From Strix aluco (Eukaryota > Chordata > Aves > Strigiformes > Strigidae): a stretch of DNA of 64,000 nt. Under the pieces are notes generated by a model, which was not told the DNA's origin, searched no databases, and was given only the letters and a program-made list of their open reading frames with translations. Below, piece after piece: positions 1 to 11,200 of this stretch (position 1 is its first letter; each line of letters opens with the position of its first letter). Location: assembly GCF_031877795.1 (NCBI RefSeq), contig NC_133940.1, positions 8,681,985-8,745,984 on the forward strand, read 5' to 3'. The position numbers were made by a program, and so were the translations under genes.

Positions 1-3000
1 AATTTTCTACAGGTCAGACCTTGCTCTGGGAATAGGCTGATCACAGGCTCTTTTTAGTTGCTACTTCCCTGGTGTTCACTGAGATGTAGTGTCCGTATCC
101 TCACTCAGCTTGAACGGCCTCCTGGCTCTCTTCTGGCCTGGTACTGCAACCAAAGGGCACGTTTGCAAAGAAAGCCCTACCAAACCCGGCAGCCGCAGGA
201 GCATCCTTGGGCACGGTCGGATGCTGCACATGTTACCTCACTGGTGTGTCTGGCACAGTGGGGCACTGAGCTTGCTCAGCGCTGAGAGTAGTCAGAGTAG
301 CTGCCAGATCTCTGCTGCACATGTGTAAACAGCAAATATATATAGATAGATATATATATATACTTATAAAGTCTGAGGCTGAAAACAGCCAAATTATGAT
401 CCTTTTTTCCCCCTGTGAGTATGAAAAGACATGTATTTCACAGCAGTCAAGTCTGGCAGTATTTCAAGGTACTGCTTTTAGAAGCAAGGAGATGTGAGAG
501 CATTTCAGCAAATGACAAAAAGATCCTTTTAACAGGGGCAAAAGAGAGTCTTTTTCCTTAAACATATTCTTGGAAAAGACTTGAGCCATTTCAGCTGAAA
601 TGAAAAAGTTTAGCCTGAGGCCAAACCCAGCCGGAGAAATTTTCAGCCCAAACAATTAATTATGGATGAAGTTATGAGCAACCAAAACTGGAGTTATACA
701 ATAGTCAACTGTAATTACAGTGGTGCTTTGAACTCTGCCTATAGCATCGGCACATGTGTCAATGTAAGTTCTTGGATGACTCTCAGGAAGAGCCTTCTTG
801 CAGAGCTGTATATAAACCCCAGCTTGCTGATTTGAGGGGATGGGAGCAAGCGTTTCCCATCAGAAATAATCTGCTTCTGAAAGATTAATTAACTGGTGAC
901 TTTCAGAGCAGTGTCTTGCCTGTGTTCAGTGTTTACCCAGGGTCAGGTTTAGCTGGACTATTATGTTTCTGTTGCACGTGGGAGGAAGGGCATAATGAAG
1001 AGGGAGCCTCCTGTGACGGAGAAGAGCTCAGGCATGAGGAAGCTGAGTGGCAGAGATTAATGGGGCTGCATCCCATCTGCAATATCTCCATCTGAGCAAG
1101 GCTTTCCTGGGAAACTGAAAGGTAACCTCCCAATGATGGAGGCTGTCAGTTGTCAAAGCGGTTCCTTGCCTAACACAGAGAACACACCAAGACTGCAAGT
1201 GTGTCCTGAACAAACAGTTCCTCGTGGAGATGTTCATGCCACACGCAGTCATGGGTGAGCTTTTTAGAAGCTTGCACATAGGGGAATATTCTCGCCTCCG
1301 TCAGCTGCTAAATTGAGCTGCATGTGAACTCTCTCAACAGCAGAGGTAGTGCTGACAAACAGTCATCTTCGGTGATGAAAGGAGTGCAGGTGAGAGTAAA
1401 TTTTGTGGGAGGAGATCCTGCTCTGAATTTCTTGTGGAAACCGTAATTATGTGATTCAGTGTAGAGAGGTATGAGGCTTTCCAGTGTAAGCTATAAAAAA
1501 TGCTTAGGGAAGCAACCTACGGATGAGGCTGCTCATTCAGACCTTATCTACTCATGTGGGAGCGTGGAAATCTTAGCACTCCACCTTATCTCTTCTCCTC
1601 TGGGAGATCAGTGTTGAGAGAGTTTGACCTCTTGCTTACCGTTTCAAATCAAAGCTAGTGTAATAGTGGCTTTGGCCATGCAGTGCCTCAATCACTTAAT
1701 GAAATAATCTTGTTCCCTGCCCTTGAGGGTAGAAATAGGTCTTGCCAAAATACCACTTAAGTGATACCTGGAGGATAGTCATAACTGAGTATAGCTACGG
1801 CAGAAACATCCTCCCTTCCGCCAGGCTTTTCCTGCGGGTGCAGAGCTTAGGATGTTCGAGGTAGCGGAAGTTTGTCCTGCTCCAGGGTGGCTCCTATTTT
1901 GTATGAAGAGGATCCCTGTTTCTGTGCTTGTTCCCAGGCTTTTGCAGTTCCCTGCAGATTTAAATGAACTTTAAATCAGCATTGATTCAAAGCATTCAGC
2001 GCAAGGAGATCCCAGATTTGGAATGGATGTTCTCCAAAAGCAAGGACACCTCAGTGCCAGCACAGGAGTACCCATACAAAGAGCTCTCAGCCAGAGAGGG
2101 CCCAGAATCTGTTTTGCTTTCTCACACTTGGAGCTGGTATATTTTAAAGGATATCAAGCGGCAAATGTGGCAAAGGGGAAAAATTGTTACAGACTGTATT
2201 TGGCAGAAGACCAGCAAAGATAAAATACCATACGTTCTGTGCAATGAGCTCCTACATAAATGATTCATTCACTAGAACACAGCTGGGGTCAACACCTTCT
2301 ATTTGAATAGCCCAAAGTTATGCAAATATTTTTATGTGGATTTTCTCAAAAAAAAAAAAAAAAAGGACAATATATTCTGTTCCAATAAAAAGCTCTTTAT
2401 CTATGTAACTTTTAAGAATCAAAATCCCACAAGAACAGTGTCACTGTGTTATACACATATATACAGCAGCTGAATAGCTAGAAAATGACAAGATATGCCC
2501 TAGAGATGCAAACTCTGAGAAGATCGCTTGTTTTCCTCTGTATTGCCAGCCAAGTCTGTTTTACAAATTGTGTGTGGTGGAGATCACACTATTTCAAAAT
2601 ATCAAATTGCTAATTAAAGAAACTACTCAAGGAAACTTTCCAGTAGAACAATATATGCAGTGGGATAATAGTAGTCACTATTTCTTTAATGAGTTTCTTT
2701 CCTAACCAGAATTTCTTACAATACATTCAGTGCAGCCATTCAGTTAGATTATTATGAATCACATGTGTATTATTTCTGATTCGGTATTAACATAAAAACT
2801 TCTGATGAACCATAGTATTACAAAAACAGGTCTAGTGTATAGAATGGCAATATCATTCCTGCAGATAAAAGCCTGGAAATGAAGGTCCTTATGCAGCAAT
2901 ACAATTTAATGTGTTAGTTTCTAGGCTTAATTTGCAAAGGTGCTGAGAAATTATAGGTCCAACTGAAGTCAAGAAGAGCAGGGTGTCTCTGGACGGTCAA

Positions 3001-3863
3001 ATACGTTGATCCACAGCATGAGTGTTGCTCTGCAGTGCAGCATTGCGTTCTGTAGGATCTGAATCAGCAAAAGGTAACGGGAGGGAGAAATCTTTCTTGG
3101 TGGATGTTTTCATAACATTGTTGGTTGAGTTGGAGATTTTCTTAAATACTTATATTTTACTAGAGCGAAGTAATTTAGCAATGTCATCCAAGGGACAGTG
3201 TGTACAAGCCCTCGTGAAATGATGCGGGTAGATCAAGTCAAGCAAAAAGTAGTTTAGTTATGTAGCAGACAGAAGAGCAGAGAATGTAAGAGATCTCTTA
3301 AATGCTGCCTTCCCGGTTCCGTGAGAGGATGGGGGTGAAAATATTCCCTTCAGGTTCTGAATAGAAGTTGACATAATGAGGTGGATTTCCAAAAATATTC
3401 CAAGAAGGTGGACAGCTTTTTCAGTGGCTTGTTGGTGGTAACTAGGTGCCTCATTGAAAATCCTTCAATCCTCCTTAAGAGGTTTTCTAGCGTCTGTTTC
3501 ATTTTCTCTGGTGAACAAGAATGACTCCTTGATCTCGGGTTTTGCATTCCCAAATAGCCATTCTTCATATTCCCTTAAGTAAAGACAGCAAACAACCATT
3601 TAAAGCAAAGAATGCAAGAGTTTCCTAAGTGTAAAGGTAAGGATTTCCCTCCTCATATGTTTGGACTGGTTACCAGGCATTAGATAAGTAGTCCTTGATG
3701 AGTCCTTGGTTTGAATTGTATTATCTCACCACTCAGTTAGCCAGAGACCTGTGGACTGGCTGTTCTTCAGCTGCCTTAAAAATCTCACTCATAGCCCCTG
3801 GTGCTCTGCATACCTTTTCGTTATGATTAGACTCGATGATAAAGGTAGTGTTGGGATATCTTG
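1..3863. other. Non-genic stretch, ordinary AT-rich avian sequence
   Basis: No exon with recognisable protein similarity was seen on either strand. Open frames are short, the longest being about 99 codons at 1964-2263 with no known domain. There is an AT/GATA microsatellite at 336-362 and an A-run near 2350. The stretch ends abruptly where G-rich sequence starts at about 3866. Confidence 0.55.
336..362. repeat. (TA)n/(GATA) microsatellite
   Basis: About 27 bases of alternating TA broken by two GATA units. It is a simple repeat with no evident gene context. Confidence 0.85.
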
Positions 3864-3865
3864 TG

Positions 3866-5110
3866 GGGGCCGCGGCCCTCGGCCCTCAGCGGGGCGGGAG
3901 CGGGTGTGGCGGGGGGGGGCTCTGCAGCAGGGGTCGGGGGGTGCAGCGGCTCTGGGGGCAGCTCAGAGCCTTGGGGGCAGCTGCAGGGAGAGATTTGGCC
4001 TTTGAGGGGATCTGGGGCCAGGGCGGCCCCAGGGGGTTCGGGGGGGGTGGCATGGCCTGGGAGTTCCTGCGGCGGGCAGCCTCTTGGGGGGTGTAGGGAT
4101 TGGGGGGGGGAGGTAGGGCCTGGGGAATCCCCTGGGGGCGCAGCCCCTCACACGGGGGGGGCTCCTGGTATGGCTCAGGGTCCCCCGGTGGTGCAGTCTC
4201 TTGGGGGGGGGGAGCTGAGGGGTTTGGGGGTCTCCGGAGGGTGAGGCACCCTCGGGGGCATCTGTAGGCCTTGGGGTGCTTAGGGCTAGTGTGGCCTCTT
4301 GGAAGGGGGTTGAAGGGCCAGGGGTGTGGCCGTGTGCTTGGTGTTGAGTCCCCTGCAGCGGGTCTTGGGGATCCCTGAGTTAGTCACGCCAGGAGAGGGT
4401 CCCCCAAGGGGTGGTGGGGGGCTCGGTGCCCCCAGGAAAAGGGGGGAGCACAGCTGAGCCCTGCCAGGGAGCGAGTTTACCTCTCCGCTGAGAGGGGCGA
4501 CGCACCGGGGCACCCACCAAGGAGCCCTCCTGCTGCCCTCCTCCACAGGGGACGCGGCCCCCTCGCCCAGGGCTTGCGCCCCGTGCCAGTGGGTGAGGAT
4601 GGCCTGGGCTCTGAAGCTGCCGCTGGCGGACGAGGTGATCGAGTCTGAGCTGGTGCAGGACTTTGACGCCAGCCTGTCGGGCATCGGCCAGAAGCTGGGC
4701 GCTGGGGCCTACAGCATGAGGTAGGTGGGCTGCACCGGCCACCCGAAAGGCTCCATCCTGCGCCTGGGAGAGGGGCTGGTCACCTCGGGGGGCTCGGGGT
4801 GGGCTGAAGAGCCCCAAAAGGCACCTAAAGATGGGGGAGTGCTGCTCGCCGGCGCGTTTGGTGGCCACAGCATTGCACCAGGGGACGGTTCAGGAGGGAG
4901 CAGGGTGCTGGGCTCCAGCAGCCACCCTGGGACGTGGTGCTGCCCGCTTGAAGTTGGGGTGGAGTCACAGTTGCAAGGACCCCGTCGGCCGCTCAGGGCT
5001 TTTGGGGGGTTGCTGGGCAGCCGCTTTGGAGAGCGGATGCGCTCGAGGGCCTGGGGCTGCGCGACTCCTGCATTGCTCTTGGTCTTTGGCCTCCTGATGC
5101 CCTCAAACTG
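3866..5110. other. G-rich, CpG-containing block around a TFCP2-like exon
   Basis: Base composition changes within a few bases at about 3866 from AT-rich sequence to very G-rich sequence on the plus strand. It holds many runs of 5-9 G and recurring CTTGGGGG-type units between 3960 and 4300, and returns to ordinary composition near 5100. The block contains the TFCP2-like exon at 4549-4720. If that exon is real, 3866-4548 would be upstream intron or promoter DNA and 4721-5110 would be intron 1. The composition resembles a bird microchromosome gene more than its neighbours here, which is inference. Confidence 0.6.
4599..4720 (+). CDS. TFCP2: TFCP2-like first coding exon (partial, orphan)
   Basis: This 122-base exon encodes 40 residues from [16 protein letters not shown] through LGAGAYSM. 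They match the N-terminus of transcription factor CP2 (LSF), a grainyhead-family DNA-binding protein, recognised by its [11 protein letters not shown] and GAGAYSM blocks. The start has a good Kozak context (AGGATGG). A strong acceptor (pyrimidines then CCACAG) ends at 4548, so the whole exon would be 4549-4720. A consensus donor (AG|GTAGGT) follows, leaving a phase that would complete the expected serine after AYSM. From memory of the mammalian protein, two positions differ, with Glu at 17 for Gly and Lys at 32 for Glu; both fit G-to-A changes. No later TFCP2 exon was recognised in this window, and mammalian TFCP2 is not linked to HMGB3. It could be an intact gene with remote exons, a transposed fragment, a pseudogene or a misassembly. 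The related gene UBP1 lacks the ALKLPLA form. Confidence 0.72.
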
Positions 5111-5154
5111 CAGGGAAATCATCCAGTGGGGGATGTGGTGTAGGGGAGAACTTT

Positions 5155-5233
5155 GTAGAGTCAGGCTGATGGTTGGACTTGATGATCCCAAGGGTCTTTT
5201 CCAACCTGAATGATTCTGTGATTCTGTGATTCC
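5155..5233 (+). mobile_element. CR1 retrotransposon, 3' end only
   Basis: The terminal part of CR1 is recognised by the blocks TGATGGTTGGACTTGATGAT and TCTTTTCCAACCTGAATGAT followed by ATTCTGTG repeats. It is strongly 5'-truncated, as most avian CR1 copies are. It lies at the distal edge of the G-rich TFCP2 block, in the same orientation as the exon. Confidence 0.88.
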
Positions 5234-8200
5234 ATAGCTGGTCCTCACCCTCGTGCTGGTTACCATGAGTTCTGCATTTCCTTGCACTGATTGACTCCCC
5301 CTCCTTTCCAAATAAGAACTGAAACAAGCCCCATGGGAATGACTCACTTGGAGGAGGGCAGCAGCTTGGTTTGGCTGTTATTTGAAGACAGTGGAGCCAA
5401 AGCCTTCAGGTCGGGGATCAGCACTTCACTGTGCTATATTCTATACTGACTCCTAGTAGAAAGATTAGAGAACTTAAATATGTCAGTTAATATGGTTGTC
5501 CATCCATTCTGGCCAGCAGAACTGGGCCAGGGTGCTGTTCCCTCTGTGTTGGTTGCAGATGGGCCAGTCTGTTAGGAAACTGATTTGTTGCTAAACATCA
5601 GTACTACAATACTGTGATCAGACTATGTGTGCCATGGTTTTCTTGGCATCTAAGCTTCACTTGGATGTTTGCCATGAGAGTTAGTGACCTGGTGAGCTAT
5701 TTCCAAATACGACCTGTGGTGTATGACTCGGGTCAGGGAATATGGATCCACTTAATTCCCATGTGTCCAAAGCACTCTGTCAAACACTGAGAAAAATACT
5801 GGAGAGTCTAACAGGTCAGACTTCACTCATCAGGTCCAGACTTGGCTCTTTTGTCTCTTATGTCTAACAGGCAAGCCAGAATCTCAATCCAATCAATGCT
5901 GTCCTCAGAACCTCCAAAATGTGGGTTGGATGTGGATCCTGTCTGCTAGGCAAATTGTTAGTCAGTGTTTTAAGAAGCAAATAAATGTTGATGGTGGGAC
6001 TCCTTCATCCCAGGAAGAAATCAGGAAAGAAAGACGGGAGGGATCAAAGACCAGTACACTTGTCTGCCCTCATCAGAGCCATCTCTGGGTGGCTTCTCTT
6101 GTCTCAGTCCAGAAGACATTGTGTCAGATCTGAGAGTTAGTGGTCTGGGAAGCTGTTGACACCTGAAGGGTGGGAAGCATAGAGAGAAGTTGGTGAGGGC
6201 AGCAAGCAAGCACAGAGTCCTTTGCCATTGACCATGGAACCCTTTGGGTTTCTTTGTTTGGTGATGGGTATTTCTGCACCACCTCAGATGCTCTCCCCTT
6301 TCCTGCCTTACAGAGCATTGCTCTTAGCATTGCAGTGGATTTATTCTCCTCCTTATCTAATTTTAATTAAAGCTCCTTTCTACCCTCCTCTCCCCTCCCC
6401 TTCCCCCCCCCAACATAATCAACTGAAGGAAAATGAGCTGGTAAGTCATTGTTTTTACCACTTTGGCAGCAAACGAATGTTATGTCTGGCATGCTCGGCA
6501 CCAAGTCAGAAAATGAATCAGCAGCTGTTGTGACAGAAGCTTTTTCCTGAATGGGGAAACAGAGACAAAAAGAAAACAGGCCAAGGAGAGGTTTCTGCGG
6601 TGGGCATTGCCAGCCCCCCACTGCCATGAGGAACATCTTTGCCCTTCACTGGGGAAGGCAACCCGGCTGCCGGCGAGGCCTCCCCGCTTGCCCCCCGGCA
6701 TGGCAGCAGGGCCAGGAGGTGCCATCTTGTGACTGCTGTTGGCCGGGGGCTGCTGCCTGTGGCCGTGCTCAGGAGGGGAGCGGTGGGATGAGGTGCCCTG
6801 GTGCTTTGGCAGGGAGCTGGCCGTTTAAGGAAAGCAAGAGGGACCCAAAATCCCTGCAGGTCTTCCTGAAAGCCCCGTCTCGGCCAGGCAGGCGGTGGGG
6901 GCGTTTATGCAGGTGCATAGATTAAGAAACAGTTATTTGTCCCGGGACTGCACTATGGTGTTGTTTGCTTCGTGCCCATCCACGGGAAAAGGATGAATTA
7001 TTTCTTTGTGTCTTGACAGACTTGGACTCATATTGAGTTGTTTTAAGCTGTAACCTTGCAGGTATTATACACAGCGCACTGTGAGCTGCAAGGTCCTGGA
7101 GGAAAGAGTGGTTTACTGTACCCCCAGATCACCCTCATCCTTTATCTGATGGTTAACTTCTCTTAAGGACTCAATTTGCTTTGTGACCTTTGGCATCTGC
7201 TGCTTCTTTTACACCAAACATTTGAGGGCACATGAGAAATGCTTTTGGCTAATATTATGGCCTTGTTAATATATTGCAAACTATTTCTACAGGAGCAGCA
7301 TCAAAGTTTTATCTGCTAAATAAATATTGCTGGGCTAAGCTAATACGCAGAGTAGATCTGGAGGCATTACCACACGGGAGCAGACACAGGGTCCAGCTGC
7401 AGAACAGCACTGTACAACTGGGCGATGAGCAAAACTGGAGCTTCAGCAGGTTTGTCTGAGACAGAGAACCAGCCTCCATATCTCCTTGGAAAGGGTGGCT
7501 TTTGCTAGGGTATTTTTAATGGGAATAACAGACAACTGAGCCAGCTGAGCTGGTGACTTGCAGCCTGAATAGCTTCAGTAAAGTCCAAAGGGACAGTGTG
7601 TGGTTGTGAGTCAGGGCAGAGGTTGTCCTGGGTTGCTGGAGACAATTATCACAATATTTATAGCTCCTTTCATGCCAAATGGACAAGCGACATATTTGTC
7701 CTTTCCCTGTCTCTATAAATTCCCTCCTCACCTCTGCAAAACAAGGTGCTTTAATGCCTGCCCTGTCACACGCTACTGGTGACACAAGTCGGAGCAGGGG
7801 TTTCTTCTGTGGCACAGCTGGAGGGACTCTCTCTACCCCTGGTTTTCTCTTGCTGAGCATATGGTGGTGTTCACAGTCCAGCCCATGGTCTCACCTGGTT
7901 TTGGTTGGGTTTTGTGTGGAGTGGGATGGGTTTTTTTATGTTAGCAGGACAAAGTACAGCAATTACAGGAAGAATAAAGCTAATGGTCAGGTCCGTTTGA
8001 TGTTTTGTGTATGGATTGATGAGGTTTTTGGTGAAGTTGTGTGCTCTGTATTTCCCTTTCAGCTTCTTTCTCTCCAGTGCCAGTTCCCTCATTCCAATCC
8101 AATAAAACTCTGGCTCGTCTGTGCCATAAAAACTTGCAGTCCTGTGGAAATGCTGGGCACAAAGCCCCTGCAACTCCACATGCAGCTGGAGGAGGAGGTT

Positions 8201-11200
8201 ACCCAGCTGGAGGAGGAGAACGCGGTTCTGACAGCCTGTCCCACCAGTCACAGAAAGGTGTTTTGATAGAGATTTGTTATTTACTGACCAAAGCACTGAT
8301 GTGACAAACAGTCACAGCCTCAGACATACCAGTCCTCTGAGTCCTCAATTAACCGGTTTATACAGGAAAAAACTTGAGGAAGAGAAAGATTGCTCTAATA
8401 GGTGTGTGGTTACTTGTTCTTTAACTTTGTTTTTGTTTTATGACTTGTACGACTGATGGATTTACAGTCCATCAAGAGGAACCCGTTAGCCATCACTTTC
8501 TAGGAACACTGCTTTTTATTATCTTATATAATTTATTTTCTCATCTTGATCCTGATCCTGCAAAACCTTTCCATCACGTGTAGATGCGGTGGTGCTCTTG
8601 TCACTTGTGTGGCAGCCACTTAAGGGACTCCAGCCCTGATGGAACAGGGGCAGGACCCAGCGACAACCCAGCATTGCTCCTAAGGCTTCTTTAGCTCCTG
8701 AGTAGCTTCATCCTGCACTGCTGAGGTCAGTGGGAGATGGGCCAGTCCTTCAAGGTAACTTCCTATGAATCATCCCTGAGTGGACTTTAAGTTAATTGAT
8801 TCTGTTTGCAAATGTGAAAAGGAGGAAATGGTGTGCTATTGGCGAGCGTGTGCCATGCCCTTTGAGGTGGCGTGGAGGGACCTCTTCCAACCAGCCTCAC
8901 GCATGTAAAAGTTTTGGGCCTGATTGTTAAAGTGTGCATGCAGCTTGCTTTGCGGGATTTAGTGAAGTCGCTCCCGATTTGCTCTGGGCTGTGATTATGT
9001 GAGAGGAAAATGAAGATCTTCGATTGTCTGAAGAATCAAAATCAAAGCTGGAGGAGGGAAGGGTGCAGTGAAATTTCAGGACTGACCGGCCATCTGTGCA
9101 AGCATCAGGTATCTCCTAACCAACAGGCAGAGTCCATCTCCTTCAAACACTTACTGCCGAGCTTGTCGGCTGTGCTGACAGCTCCGGGTTCTCTCGCAGC
9201 AGCACCCGCAGGCACAGCTCTGCTGTTTTAAAGGCTTTCAGGATTAGGCCAGGGCTCCTGCACAGCTGCGGTGCCTTGCCCCTATTTTACATCCACTGAA
9301 AGATTTTTGAATGGACTTCAGAAGCCATTAGGAACCCAAATGTTGACTTGCACTTGCAAAATGTCTCTGGTTAATGTTTTCCTACTGACGCTCTGCTTTG
9401 CTCCCTGCCTGCCAGAGTTTCCTGTGACCTATTTGAAATATCACTCTCCTAAGTGAAAATGTGCCTCTCTTTTTCAAACTTGCAAAACTCACAAAAATAA
9501 ATAGCCTAATTTGGCCAGTTAATAGCCCTCTCCTGGGGCTCCTCTCAGCAACTAAGAGGCCTTTTAAATACAACATTTGTGACTGCGTCATTAAAGCTCT
9601 GCATGATCCAAGCAGACTAAACCAAAAAGAAAGAAATGCCTTATTTGATCTAAGTTTTCTTTTCTTTTAAATAGTGACACTAGAGACCCATTTATTTTTA
9701 ATTACACAATTGCTTTATTAAAAGCCTAAATCCTGCAGTCCCTAGTCATTGCTCAGGCAAAACTGCTATCATTGAAGGAAGGACCTGTAGGAGTCAATCC
9801 TAAAAATAGGGCAGCTGACAAAGTCTGCTTTTCAAAACGGGTTTGCTTTATTTTTGAAGGATTTCCCAAGTCAAAGAGAACTTGCTTCTGCTTTGCTTTT
9901 CAGTTCAGCAGCAATCTGAAAGCAGAATGTAGGAAAGCAGTTGCTCCAGAAAGCAAAACCATCCTCAGTTTTTCTTTCAGATTGGCTGTGCTGCCCTTTC
10001 CACCCTTAGACACCACACTCTACATAGCCATGTTAGTATTTACTGGCACACGAGGTATGCGTGAGAGTTAGCTCTGGCTCCTTCAAACATATCTCTGGGC
10101 CTGAGCCAGCTTTGCCCTGGTGGGCCCTGAGCAGAGGTCTCCCTTGCACCCACCCATGGGATGACTTGCACTGTGCCCAAATGATCTGTGTGAAGCCCCT
10201 GAGCTATCAGCCAGGCTTCTGGCCCCTAAATACGCACCCTGTCCTCCTACCAAACACAGAGCCTCCCGCAAACCCTCCCTGGGATGGGGTTTGTTCTGCT
10301 GTGCAGAGTTACGGGTACTGCTGCAGCAGCAGGCAAGCCCACCTCGAGTCCTGCAGCGCTTCTCTGCAGCCCTGCCTCGCACATGGGGAACAAAACCAGC
10401 TGCTGGGAGACTGACAGAGGACAGGACTGATCCATCCTGTGCTAGTACACGGGCTGTGCTGCCCAAATCCATTTCTGTCTTTGGACTCCATGTGAAGGGC
10501 AGATTTCCTTGCTAGGTTAAGACAGTGCTGCTAGCAGTAAGAGGGGGAGGAGGCTAGCCAGCCACATATACTGGATTATATTCCTGGGCTAACCTCCAGA
10601 GCCTTCAATTTTATTATCTAATTACCCAACCAAACTCATTCATCTTTATTTTTCAGTCTTACCCGCAGACCCCAGTTTAAATGCAGCTCTGCTATGTGAA
10701 TTGCTGCCCAGGCACTCTCCACTTGGAAAAATTCACAGTTTCTCAGCTTTATTCTCAAACTGTATTTTCTTAGTGTAAAGGATGCATGGCAGAAATCCCA
10801 GCCCCAGTCAGTGGCACAGATCTACGTTGGGTTGTGCTGAGAGGGAGATGGCTGTGCTATCATGGGCAACTGTACCGGGGGAGCAAGAGAAAGAAAATAA
10901 ACCTCTAATTTTATATGAAGGTTGTGTAGCTAGATGTGGTCTTCATCACCAGTATGACACGTCATTAGATTGCATACAGGGCTTTGCGGTGTGGCTCTCT
11001 GCGATGTATGGCTTTATTACCAAGAGTTAGAAAATGAAAACAACAGGGGGAAAAAACTCCCCCCAGAAGTTAACAAGACATCAGGAATAGGTGCCTGGAA
11101 ACTGGAGCCCACGGGGGCACCAATCCTAGTGTCCCATCCTTTCCCTCTTCAGGTCAAAGCGGGAGCTTGGCCTTGCCCCTCTGTTCTTGAGTGCCCGTGG

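Noticed and set aside
1964-2263. 99-codon plus-strand frame in AT-rich DNA
   Set aside because: Somewhat long for its composition, but no family resemblance, no clear splice sites and no neighbouring exon.
7679-8266. 195-codon plus-strand frame ending in a leucine-zipper-like LEEEVTQLEEEN stretch
   Set aside because: The zipper-like part comes from a short GGAGGAGGA-type repeat; the rest matches no family and the other strand is also open.
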